Source: CAWGMT01 sp963823675 (GTDB lineage Bacteria > Planctomycetota > Planctomycetia > Isosphaerales > Isosphaeraceae). Taken from it: a stretch of DNA of 64,000 bases. The notes beneath the pieces were generated by a model, which was not told the origin of the DNA, ran no database searches, and saw nothing but the letters and a program-made list of their open reading frames with translations. Location: positions 124,001 to 188,000 of the forward strand of contig CAWGMT010000021.1 of NCBI GenBank assembly GCA_963823675.1, given 5' to 3'. Position numbers and translations under genes: made by a program. The number at the start of each line of letters is the position of its first letter. Position 1 is the first letter of the stretch. Below are positions 57,022 through 64,000 of this stretch, in pieces.

Positions 57022-57738
57022 TTACGGGCTCTCGGGTAGAAGGCCGATCCGAAGAGGGCGGAAACCGATGGCATCGGCGGCGACGCAGTAGTAGCGGACG
57101 CCGCGAACGGTTCCCTGGACAGCGAGCGGCCACTGGCGTTCGATGTGGAGGTGCCCATAGAGGCAAGCTGTCACGCGGGCTTGCTCGAATCGCTCCACCC
57201 ATGGGCCCGGCCGGCCATAGGCATCGAATGGGGGATAATGGCAGAGTACATAGAGGGGATTTGGGTTCATGCCGCGGAGCGAGATCGCCTCTGCAAGCGC
57301 CTGATCGAACGCCTCCAGCTCGCGCTCGATGACCTGGGTTTCATGGGCTGTCGGGTCGTTCCGGGGTAACACGCTGCCCATCGAGCCGCACACGAGGACC
57401 TCATTAATTGCGAGGGCGCTTCGGTCGACGGCGAATTGGGATCGGCGCAACAGGCGGCGGATCGCCTCCAGATCGTTCCACCAGCGGTCGTGGTTTCCCC
57501 GGGAGAGGACCTTGGTTCCCGGAAGACGATCGAGCCACTGGAGATCGAGCTGGAGATCGCGGTGGTTTCGCGCCATCGACAGGTCGCCGGGAATCAAGAC
57601 CAGGTCCCCTGGCCGGACGACTTCGACCCAGTTTTGGCCAATGCGATTCGCGTGGTCGCGCCAGCGGGCGGCGTATCGTTCACGACGGTCGGGCTGGGCG
57701 AACGAGAGATGGAGGTCCGAGATTCCCCAGATGTTCAT
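57022..57738 (-). CDS. Calcineurin-like metallophosphoesterase
   Basis: 238 residues from the ATG at 57738 (MNIWGISDLHLSFAQPD). All metal-ligand motifs are present in order: SDLHLS, VLIPGDLSMA, LSRGNHDRWW, YVLCHYPPFD and CLYGHLHIER. The dinuclear centre hydrolyses phosphodiester or phosphomonoester bonds; substrate unknown. No signal peptide. It is flanked by dispersed repeats and not in an obvious operon. Confidence 0.9.
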   Translation of the reverse strand: MNIWGISDLHLSFAQPDRRERYAARWRDHANRIGQNWVEVVRPGDLVLIPGDLSMARNHRDLQLDLQWLDRLPGTKVLSRGNHDRWWNDLEAIRRLLRRSQFAVDRSALAINEVLVCGSMGSVLPRNDPTAHETQVIERELEAFDQALAEAISLRGMNPNPLYVLCHYPPFDAYGRPGPWVERFEQARVTACLYGHLHIERQWPLAVQGTVRGVRYYCVAADAIGFRPLRIGLLPESP

Positions 57739-57790
57739 GCCGGTCCCACTCTCTCCCACCGCTTAGATTTTTTCCGCTGAATTTCCCGCA

Positions 57791-57886
57791 AGATGCGCGC
57801 ATCTTGCGATCGACGGACGGAGCCGGCTCCTACAAAAGCACGTGGTGCTGCGCCGCAGTAGGAGGGGGCTCTGTCCCCCCGATCTG
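57791..57886. repeat. Dispersed repeat C, copy 3
   Basis: agatgcgcgcatcttgcgat, ggagccggctcctacaaaag, cacgtggtgctgcgccgc and gtaggagggggctctgtccc, in the same order as at 25.5 kb, single copy of the middle module. Confidence 0.7.
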
Positions 57887-57936
57887 TTGGTTGCGGCTAT
57901 GCCGCGTTCGGGACCGCGCAGAAATAACTTTGCCAA

Positions 57937-57997
57937 TTGTGGTGCAGGCGTCCCGCCTGCCGGTACGGGGAACGCAGGCGGGACTCCTGCACCACAA
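57937..57997. repeat. Inverted repeat G (24-bp arms, 13-nt loop)
   Basis: Arms 57937-57960 (ttgtggtgcaggcgtcccgc...) and 57974-57997 match at 23 of 24 positions. It stands 3' of the MBL-fold gene (minus strand, stop at 58032), so it may act as a transcript end. It lacks a T-run. Confidence 0.65.
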
Positions 57998-58031
57998 CGA
58001 CGAATTCGCCAGGTTATATTCGCGCGGTGCC

Positions 58032-58700
58032 TTAGCGGATTCGGAAGAGCGGTGCGGCCTCGCCGACGAATGGATTGGAGCGCTTCTCCTGGCCGATCGT
58101 CGTGGCAGGCCCGTGTCCCGGGTAGACCGTGGTGGCATCGGGGAGAACAAAGAGTTTGCTGCGAATTCCCTCCAGCAGTTGTCCGAGATCGCCGCCCAGA
58201 TCGGTTCGCCCGATCGAGCCGGCGAAGAGGACGTCGCCGCCGAAGACGATCGGCGGATCAAACTGGGCACAAATGTAGACGACCGATCCGGGGCTGTGCC
58301 CGGGGATTTCGCGAACCTCGAACACAAGGCCCGCCACGTCGATGCACTCTCTGTCGCTGGCGATTCGGTCGGCGTCCGGGCTGGTGAACGGCATGCCGAA
58401 CGACGCGCTCAGGTTGAGCTGGGGGTCCAGCAAGAGCGCCCGATCGTTGCATCCGATCCAGAGCGGCGCGGCGGGAAAAGCCTCCTTCATGGCAAGGTTG
58501 CCCGCGATGTGATCGGCGTGGCCGTGCGTATCGAGGATCGCCGCTACACCCAGCTCCCGGCGCTCAAGCTCGGCCAGGAGCGAGTCGGTATCGAAACCGG
58601 GATCGATCACGACGGCCTGCGCGTGATCGCGACGCCAGACGAAGTATGCATTTTGGTCGAACGGTTTCGATACGACTGATTCGATCGTGTAGTCGCGCAC
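58032..58700 (-). CDS. MBL-fold metallo-hydrolase (glyoxalase II-like)
   Basis: 222 residues. Metal motifs in order: ILDTHGHADHIAGN (HxHxDH), EIPGHSPGSVVYI (His), FGGDVLFAGSIGRTDLGG (Asp) and VYPGHGPATTIGQEKRSNP (His). Length and the final G-H-G-P block fit the small glyoxalase-II-type hydrolases of bacteria, which cleave thioesters such as lactoyl-glutathione or related substrates. Here the thiol substrate is unknown. Cytoplasmic. Confidence 0.9.
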   Translation of the reverse strand: MRDYTIESVVSKPFDQNAYFVWRRDHAQAVVIDPGFDTDSLLAELERRELGVAAILDTHGHADHIAGNLAMKEAFPAAPLWIGCNDRALLLDPQLNLSASFGMPFTSPDADRIASDRECIDVAGLVFEVREIPGHSPGSVVYICAQFDPPIVFGGDVLFAGSIGRTDLGGDLGQLLEGIRSKLFVLPDATTVYPGHGPATTIGQEKRSNPFVGEAAPLFRIR

Positions 58701-58979
58701 GGCCGGTTGACTCCCGGGTATATGCCGTTGGTTAAAAGCGTGCGACGCGGCCGACCTTGATCAAAAGAGACACCCAGCGGAGCCCAATGCCAGACCCACT
58801 GCCGTCAAGCCGCTCGGTTCCGAGAACGGTTAGTCCAGGTTGACTATATCAACCAGAAGGTCTGCACTGCCAGATTTCGATGGACACCCGGCTCGGGGCC
58901 GGTGTGTGTGTCGCGGTGAATTGCATGTTATATATTAAGTTGAGTGAGTCACCGGGCAAGCGCGTCTCGAAATGAGCCG

Positions 58980-60047
58980 ATGCGGTGGGTTGGGGGCGAC
59001 GCCGTGGACCGAGTTGGAAAGAAGACGCACGATCGGAACCAGGATCGTCTGATCGGTCGTTGCTCGCGATGGCTTCCGCTGGGCCTGGTCACGGGTCTGG
59101 CGATCGGCGTCCTGGCTTCTGGTCCACCTTGGAGCTGTGGGTCCCAGTCGGATGAAACTGCTGGGTCAGCCCCGAAGAGCGACGCTCCCGGCGAGGCGTC
59201 GCGGACGCGAAACCGGCAAGAGCCCCTGCGTTCCAACCCGCTGGCGACGCCGGTCAAGAACCGCATGGCTTTGGCCGCCAGCGATTCGGAGCCCGAGCGG
59301 CCCAAGCCAAGGGAGGATGCGGTGACAGGTCCCGCGACCCGTCCTACCGAGGCGAGCCCGATAGCCCACGCGCTGGAAATGATCGCCGACTGCCAGGCGC
59401 GGTACCGGACTGTGGCCGACTACACCTGCACGTTCTACAAGCGTGAGCGGGTCGACGGGCGGCTCAGCGGCCTGCATGTGATGACGATGAAAGTGCGCCG
59501 GGTCCCGGGGAGCATTTACCTCAAGTTCCAGCAACCTGGCTCGGGTCGCGAGGCGATCTACGTTGCCGGCCGCCACGGTGGAAAAATGCTGGCTCACGAC
59601 GTCGGGTTCAATAAGCTGCTGGCCGGGACGCTGCTTCTGGATCCCACCTCCCCGCGCGCGATGGAGGATAACCGCCACCCAATCACGCACGCCGGGATCG
59701 GGCCCTTACTCGACACCCTTTCCAAGCGCTGGGCGCTGGAGCTGAACCCGGAGGAAACCATAGTGAACTTCCGGGACGATGCATTCGTGGGGGAGCATCC
59801 ATGCACGCTGATCGAGGTGGCGCACCCTCATCGCCGCCATCATTTCCTGCATCATAAGGTGCGTGTCTACATCGATAAGGAGCTGGGCTTGCCGATTCGG
59901 TTCGAGGCTTTTGACTGGCCGAAAAAGCCCGACGCTCCAGCGGAGCTGACCGAAGAGTACACGTATCTGAAACTTAAGTTGAACGTCGGGCTGCGCGAGA
60001 TCGATTTTGACACCGCCAATCCCGAGTATTCATTCGGCAGATTCTGA
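58980..60047 (+). CDS. DUF1571-type exported/anchored protein
   Basis: 355 residues from the ATG at 58980; a GTG at 58944 would add 12. An N-terminal TM/signal segment (WLPLGLVTGLAIGVLASGPP) and a ~90-residue Pro/Arg/Ser linker precede the conserved domain: YRTVADYTCTFYKRERVDGR, MTMKVRRVPGSIYLKFQQPG, REAIYVAGRHGGKMLAHDVG, then VYIDKELGLPIRFEAFDWPK and LTEEYTYLKLKLNVGL. This matches DUF1571 proteins, which are distantly like outer-membrane lipoprotein carriers. Function unknown. An A/T-rich stretch (gttatatattaagtt, 58927-58941) may be its promoter. Confidence 0.8.
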   Translation: MRWVGGDAVDRVGKKTHDRNQDRLIGRCSRWLPLGLVTGLAIGVLASGPPWSCGSQSDETAGSAPKSDAPGEASRTRNRQEPLRSNPLATPVKNRMALAASDSEPERPKPREDAVTGPATRPTEASPIAHALEMIADCQARYRTVADYTCTFYKRERVDGRLSGLHVMTMKVRRVPGSIYLKFQQPGSGREAIYVAGRHGGKMLAHDVGFNKLLAGTLLLDPTSPRAMEDNRHPITHAGIGPLLDTLSKRWALELNPEETIVNFRDDAFVGEHPCTLIEVAHPHRRHHFLHHKVRVYIDKELGLPIRFEAFDWPKKPDAPAELTEEYTYLKLKLNVGLREIDFDTANPEYSFGRF

Positions 60048-60567
60048 CCCGCCACACGTCGTTAGGCGCTGCCGGTTGGGGCCAGAACGAGTCGCTGTAT
60101 TATGTTTAAGTAAGCTGGGCTGGAATTGCCGTTTTGGATTCGAAGCTCGAAACCGTCGCGAGCGGAATGCGTTGCGGCAACCTCACCCGAACCAGCGCAA
60201 TCCTCACGAACGCTCGGCGGGTTGGCCGATAATAGGTCAGAGCCGACCCAGGGAGCACGGGGCGCGTGGGGCGGCTCCGAGCGGGTTTGAAGATGGGAAA
60301 TGGCCGGGAGAATTGAGCAAGCAGAAGATCCAGGCGGTTGCCGGCAACGGACCTTGGCAGCCAGCGGGTTCTTCGATAGAATCCGCCTCGCCTCGATGTC
60401 CGAGACCGTGGTCCAGGATTTGGACCATTTCCATTCTTCTCGTCCGGGGCCTCCAACTCCATGATGCGGCTTCCGCCGAATGACTCGGTTTAATTTTACT
60501 GAAAGTGACCGTTCCAGGGCGGGAAACGGTCGTGAGCTGGCAGTTCTGTTCCATGGAAGGAGGCGCG
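60048..60567. other. Intergenic region between DUF1571 and acetyltransferase genes
   Basis: About 520 bp without a supported gene. Frames on both strands lack motifs. ggaaggaggcgcg directly before 60568 is a strong ribosome site that fixes the next start. Confidence 0.5.
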
Positions 60568-61101
60568 ATGAGCACGGTTCCAACCTCCCCGGCACAGACA
60601 CGCGTGCACATCAGATGGATGATCCGGCGCGATATGCCCGAGGTCCTGGCCATCGAACACGCGAGTTTTGAGTACCCCTGGTGCGAGGAGGAGTTTCTGC
60701 GCGTCTTGCGCCAGCGCAACTGCATCGGCATGGTCGCCGAGTACGGAGAGCGGATTGTCGGCTTCATGATCTACGAGCTGCATCGCAACAAGATTCACGT
60801 TCTCGACTTTGCCAGCCATCCCGACTTCCGGCGTCGCGGAATCGGCCGGCAGATGATCGCGAAGCTGGTCGGCAAACTCTCCAACCAGCGGCGAAGCCGC
60901 ATCGCGCTCTACCTGCGCGAAACCAATCTACCGGGCCAGCTTTTCTGCCGCGTGATGGGGTTTCGCGCGATGGAGGTTGTGCGCGAGCACTATCCCGATA
61001 CCGGCGAAGACGCGTACAGCATGCAATATCACCTGGATGAGTCGGTCGTCGACGAAGACCGGCAAACCGCCAACCGGATCGCCAAGCAATTCGGTGCGTG
61101 A
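60568..61101 (+). CDS. rimI: GNAT acetyltransferase, RimI-like
   Basis: 177 residues from the ATG at 60568, chosen for its GGAGG site over an upstream frame start at 60505. Order of GNAT motifs: IRRDMPEVLAIEHASFEYPW, GMVAEYGERIVGFMIYELHR, HVLDFASHPDFRRRGIGRQM (acetyl-CoA loop RRRGIG), and LYLRETNLPGQLFCRVMGFR. The ExxSF and YPW spacing is that of RimI, which acetylates the N-terminal Ala of ribosomal protein S18; other N-terminal targets are possible. Confidence 0.82.
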   Translation: MSTVPTSPAQTRVHIRWMIRRDMPEVLAIEHASFEYPWCEEEFLRVLRQRNCIGMVAEYGERIVGFMIYELHRNKIHVLDFASHPDFRRRGIGRQMIAKLVGKLSNQRRSRIALYLRETNLPGQLFCRVMGFRAMEVVREHYPDTGEDAYSMQYHLDESVVDEDRQTANRIAKQFGA

Positions 61102-61150
61102 GCGCGATCGCGGGCTCTGGTCGGACGGCCCTTGATCCAGCGCGGTTCAA

Positions 61151-61247
61151 TGGCCTTGCACGATTCGGGGAGGGCGAACCTCCGTGTGAGCCGGTTGTTT
61201 GCATGGCTCGGACGGAGCCTCGCCCTCCCAGGATCACGAAACCCCAT
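61151..61247. repeat. Dispersed repeat B, copy 3 (inverted)
   Basis: Runs tggccttgcacgattcgggg ... ggatcacgaaaccccattga. It is the near-identical reverse complement of the copy at 50460-50558. Upstream it begins about 50 bp after the acetyltransferase stop. Confidence 0.8.
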
Positions 61248-61278
61248 TGAGCGGAATTCCATCGGTCCCTTGCAAGAT

Positions 61279-61308
61279 GTCGCGGCGACGCGAGCGCGTC
61301 GCCGCGAC
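61279..61308. repeat. Perfect 14-bp G/C hairpin
   Basis: gtcgcggcgacgcg (61279-61292) and cgcgtcgccgcgac (61295-61308) are perfect complements with a 2-nt centre. Very stable if formed. No T-run follows, so it is not a classical terminator. Confidence 0.6.
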
Positions 61309-61488
61309 ACATTGTGCGCGACCTCGGTCCGCTCACGAAGCGTTCGTGCGCAAGACTCGATGGTGATCTGCTCTAAAACTCGCCATAATCGAATACAACA
61401 TGCCGTGAATGCCCTGGACGCGACGTTGGTGAGATTCCGCTGGTTCTTCTCAACGGCATCGTGCCCAATTGACCAGAGTCCCGCGGCC

Positions 61489-62541
61489 ATGACCGAGCCC
61501 CCAAGTGGCACTGACCCGACACATCAGCAAGCACTCGTGGCGCCCGCAGCCGAGAGCGGCTTGCGCCCGTTGGCTGACGACGCGCGACCCAGGCCCATCG
61601 ATTCGGCCCGGGACGCGTGCCTTGCTCTGGCGCGAATGGGTACCTCGATCGGGTGGGGCCTTGCGGCGCTCGGCCTTGTCGCCGGATTGGAACGAGTCGC
61701 GGGCCCGGTGATCGACGGCCAAGCCACGAGCGGAGAATCGATCCGCGCCTGGGTCGGCGCCGGTTTTGCAATCCTGGCCTACGGCCTCGCCGGTTTCGCA
61801 GCGGCGGTCGTCGCGAGAATGACGGCCGCGGCGATCCGGGAATACCTGGACGGCGTCGCCCACTTGAGCGATGACCTGTTCTCGCTGGCGGCGCGCGGTG
61901 TGGCCGATCTCGACCGAATTGCCCAGGTCCTCGGTGAGGGCGGCGCAGCAGTCTGGCGCGACGGCCAATCGGGCCCCGATCGGAGCAGGCTGTTGGCCGA
62001 TTTTCAACGGGCGACCCGCGCATCGCAATGGGCCGAAGCCCGGTCGCTTCTCGATGCGTTCGCCGCCGACTATCCGGATGACCCGCGGCAGACGGTCCTC
62101 GAAGCCGAGCTCGAGGAGGCAATCCATAATGCCAAACAGCAACAACTCGCCAGGCTCGAAGCGGCGCGTGAGGTGAACGACCCCGAAGGCGTGCTCGAAA
62201 GCTACCAGATGTTGGCCGGGTCGCTCGCAGGCGACGCCCGGTCCGCCCTCGATCGCGATCTTGCCAAGTGGTTCCTGGCCCTGATCCACCGTCGCCTGCG
62301 AACGACCAAGATCCAGCCCGAAGTCGTGGTCTTGGCGTCCCGTTTTGCCGAAGCCTTCGCCTCCACGGTAGAAGGAGCCAGCGTCCGCGCCGCCCTGCCG
62401 ACCCTCCGCCGGAGCGTCGGACTCTGTCCTCGTTGCGGATCACCCTACGCCGGAATTGGCGACGCTTGCCCCAAGTGTTTAGCGAATCTATCATTGCGTC
62501 CGCCATCGCCCGATTCTGAAGCGGAAATCGCCAATCCCTGA
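61489..62541 (+). CDS. Two-TM protein with C-terminal zinc ribbon
   Basis: 350 residues from the ATG at 61489. Two hydrophobic helices (TSIGWGLAALGLVAGLERVA; GAGFAILAYGLAGFAAAVVA) are followed by a long helical region with TPR-like character (FQRATRASQWAEARSLLDAF, then EAREVNDPEGVLESYQMLAG-like repeats) and a zinc ribbon, CPRCGSPYAGIGDACPKC, near residue 322. Seen as an inner-membrane protein with the helical part and zinc ribbon in the cytoplasm. Family not recognised. Confidence 0.65.
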   Translation: MTEPPSGTDPTHQQALVAPAAESGLRPLADDARPRPIDSARDACLALARMGTSIGWGLAALGLVAGLERVAGPVIDGQATSGESIRAWVGAGFAILAYGLAGFAAAVVARMTAAAIREYLDGVAHLSDDLFSLAARGVADLDRIAQVLGEGGAAVWRDGQSGPDRSRLLADFQRATRASQWAEARSLLDAFAADYPDDPRQTVLEAELEEAIHNAKQQQLARLEAAREVNDPEGVLESYQMLAGSLAGDARSALDRDLAKWFLALIHRRLRTTKIQPEVVVLASRFAEAFASTVEGASVRAALPTLRRSVGLCPRCGSPYAGIGDACPKCLANLSLRPPSPDSEAEIANP

Positions 62542-62722
62542 GGAACGTCCAGAACCGGGATCTTTCGGTTCCACCTTTTCGATTGAGCTTAATTGACCGA
62601 AATTACGCAGCACAACTTAGATAACCTAGCTTGACGCGCGGGCAGACGTCGGCTAGGGATGAATGAGAGAGTTTTTTGGCGAGTGGCCGTACAGCTTGCT
62701 GGCATCTCGAAAGGACGAATCC

Positions 62723-64000
62723 ATGTTTCGCCGACTCGTACCGGTTTGGTTCATCCTGGGCACGATCCTGGCCGGTGGGTCGGCCAGGGCGCAGATGCCC
62801 TTTCCAGTCGATCTGCTTCCCACTCGGACCTCGCTGGAACGCCTGGGATTGGAGCGTCAATGGTACGGGGTGGTCCCGCTGACGGAGACGGAGCGGGTGC
62901 TCAAAATCAGCCTGACCGAAGGGCTCTTGTTCGCCCAGACTAACAATGCGATGTTGCTTGCGTTCGACTCCGAGTCAGGCCGCTTGCTCTGGTCGACGGA
63001 ACTGGGAGAGCGGACCGGATTCGCCCGCGGCGTGACCGCCAATTCGTATGCGGTCTTCGTCACGAACGCAAACTCCTTTTACTGTCTTGACAAGCGGAGC
63101 GGCCGGCTGATCTGGCAGACGAATCTCAAGACGATTCCGACCAGCTCACCCGCCGCGGACGAAGAGCGGGCGATGATCGGCATGACGTCGGGGATGATCC
63201 GGGGCTTCAGTCTGAAGCTCAAGGACTCCACGGGAAAAGAGTCGATTCTGACCAAGGCCATGCCTGCCTGGCAGTGGCATACGGGCGGGCCGGTCCACAC
63301 GCGGCCGATGTCGGCGGGCCCGCTCTCGGTGTTCGGCTCGGCGGATGGGAGAGTCTACGTGATCGTGGCCGAAGAGCGCACCGCGCTCTTCCGCTTCCGG
63401 ACTGGTGGCCCGATCGGCGAGGGCATGGGTGCTTACGGCACGCGAATGCTCTTGATCCCATCGGGCGACAACAACCTGTACGCCGTCAACCTCTTCACCT
63501 CGGACACGATGTGGACGTTTCCTTCCGGCGCCCCGATCGATCAGGAGCCGATGGTCGCCGAGGAAGACGTCTTCGTGATCAACACGGCCGGTGCTTTGAC
63601 CGTGCTGCAGCCGGTTGATGGCGTGCCGCGCTGGACCACGGCGACTCACGGCGGCCGCCTGGTTTCGGTCAGCGGGACGAAGGTCTACTTGCGTTCCTAT
63701 GATCTCGATTTGTTCCTGGTTGACCGGCAGACCGGCCGGATTCTGGTCGACCCGGGCGAGAGCCACCTGCGAGCCGGGCTCAACCTGCGCGAGTACAATA
63801 TGGCCGTCGTCAATCGCTACAACGACCGGATGTACTTCGCCACGCCCTCGGGGATGGTGGTCTGTCTGCGCGAGACAGGCCTGCGCGAGCCCCGACCAGT
63901 TCGCGATGCCAAGGCCCTTCCCTTCGGTTTCATTCCACCGGAGGGAATCAAGCCGAACACTCCGCCCGTGGTGCCCTCTGCAACCCCCGAGGCAGGCGGC
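62723..64000 (+). CDS. Exported PQQ-like beta-propeller protein, C-terminus beyond window
   Basis: 426 codons seen, open at the right edge. AAGGA precedes the ATG at 62723; the signal peptide is MFRRLVPVWFILGTILAGG with cleavage near SARAQ. Propeller blades of the BamB/PQQ type repeat: NNAMLLAFDSESGRLLWSTE, ANSFYCLDKRSGRLIWQTNL, GDNNLYAVNLFTSDTMWTFP and YDLDLFLVDRQTGRILVDPG. Such proteins act in the periplasm as binding scaffolds; quinone-dependent catalysis would need residues not visible here. The last visible part is Pro-rich. Confidence 0.8.
   Translation, partial: MFRRLVPVWFILGTILAGGSARAQMPFPVDLLPTRTSLERLGLERQWYGVVPLTETERVLKISLTEGLLFAQTNNAMLLAFDSESGRLLWSTELGERTGFARGVTANSYAVFVTNANSFYCLDKRSGRLIWQTNLKTIPTSSPAADEERAMIGMTSGMIRGFSLKLKDSTGKESILTKAMPAWQWHTGGPVHTRPMSAGPLSVFGSADGRVYVIVAEERTALFRFRTGGPIGEGMGAYGTRMLLIPSGDNNLYAVNLFTSDTMWTFPSGAPIDQEPMVAEEDVFVINTAGALTVLQPVDGVPRWTTATHGGRLVSVSGTKVYLRSYDLDLFLVDRQTGRILVDPGESHLRAGLNLREYNMAVVNRYNDRMYFATPSGMVVCLRETGLREPRPVRDAKALPFGFIPPEGIKPNTPPVVPSATPEAGG

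Noticed and set aside
61279..61308. Hairpin as Rho-independent terminator
   Set aside because: Stem is perfect but no U-run follows, so it is listed only as a hairpin.

Overview
The window reads as a chromosomal segment of a high-GC planctomycete, most likely of the Isosphaeraceae/Gemmatales type; this lineage call is an inference from gene content. Pointers are two very large secreted proteins that combine c-type cytochrome CxxCH motifs with beta-propeller domains, ECF sigma factors carrying long membrane-anchored C-terminal extensions, a DUF1571-type protein, a planctomycete-style LRR protein, Uma2-type nucleases, and several families of dispersed palindromic repeats. There is no rRNA operon, intact tRNA, CRISPR array or prophage.

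Layout. 1-3 kb: N-terminal half of a fused MFS/spermidine-synthase-type membrane protein (runs off the left edge), a decayed small gene and a four-TM membrane protein. 3-7.4 kb: a PfkB-type sugar kinase convergent with a giant cytochrome/propeller protein. 7.5-10.9 kb: a PepSY-like exported protein divergent from an ECF sigma / single-TM partner / TPR operon. 11-13.8 kb: an esterase and two amidohydrolases in one operon. 14-16.1 kb: a membrane protein with an internal duplication, and a PadR regulator coupled to a HAAS-type membrane protein behind a near-consensus promoter. 16.2-22.4 kb: repeats and pseudogene debris, a second giant cytochrome protein, and a membrane-tethered ECF sigma factor with an extracytoplasmic STN-like domain. 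22.5-29 kb: SGNH hydrolase, a receiver-like protein, and Mfd. 29-39.3 kb: an accessory zone with hairpin repeats, a PIN-toxin remnant, a tRNA-Leu-like remnant, an IS21 end, one intact REP-associated transposase plus decayed copies, a subtilase with a separate propeptide-like protein, and an LRR protein. 39.4-49.2 kb: a WD40-like exported protein, a MuiA/DUF4139 protein with the same STN-like domain inserted, Uma2, a second ECF-TM-STN sigma factor and a PpiC lipoprotein. 49.7-56.2 kb: RDD and SpoIIM membrane proteins, then a csrA/GH15-like operon. 57-64 kb: metallophosphoesterase, MBL hydrolase, DUF1571 protein, RimI-like acetyltransferase, a zinc-ribbon membrane protein and a PQQ-propeller protein that runs off the right edge.

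The strongest candidate for something new is the repeated use of one roughly 90-residue STN-like domain in three proteins of the window: two ECF sigma factors that place it outside the membrane, and one MuiA-type protein where it interrupts the DUF4139 region. It could link an envelope signal to transcription. A second candidate is the subtilase with a separately encoded propeptide-like partner.

A caveat applies throughout: at least twelve conserved genes, including mfd, need single-base frame corrections, often in G/C runs. This looks more like draft-sequence indels than mass pseudogenisation. These genes are annotated as joined coding regions with the approximate shift position stated.
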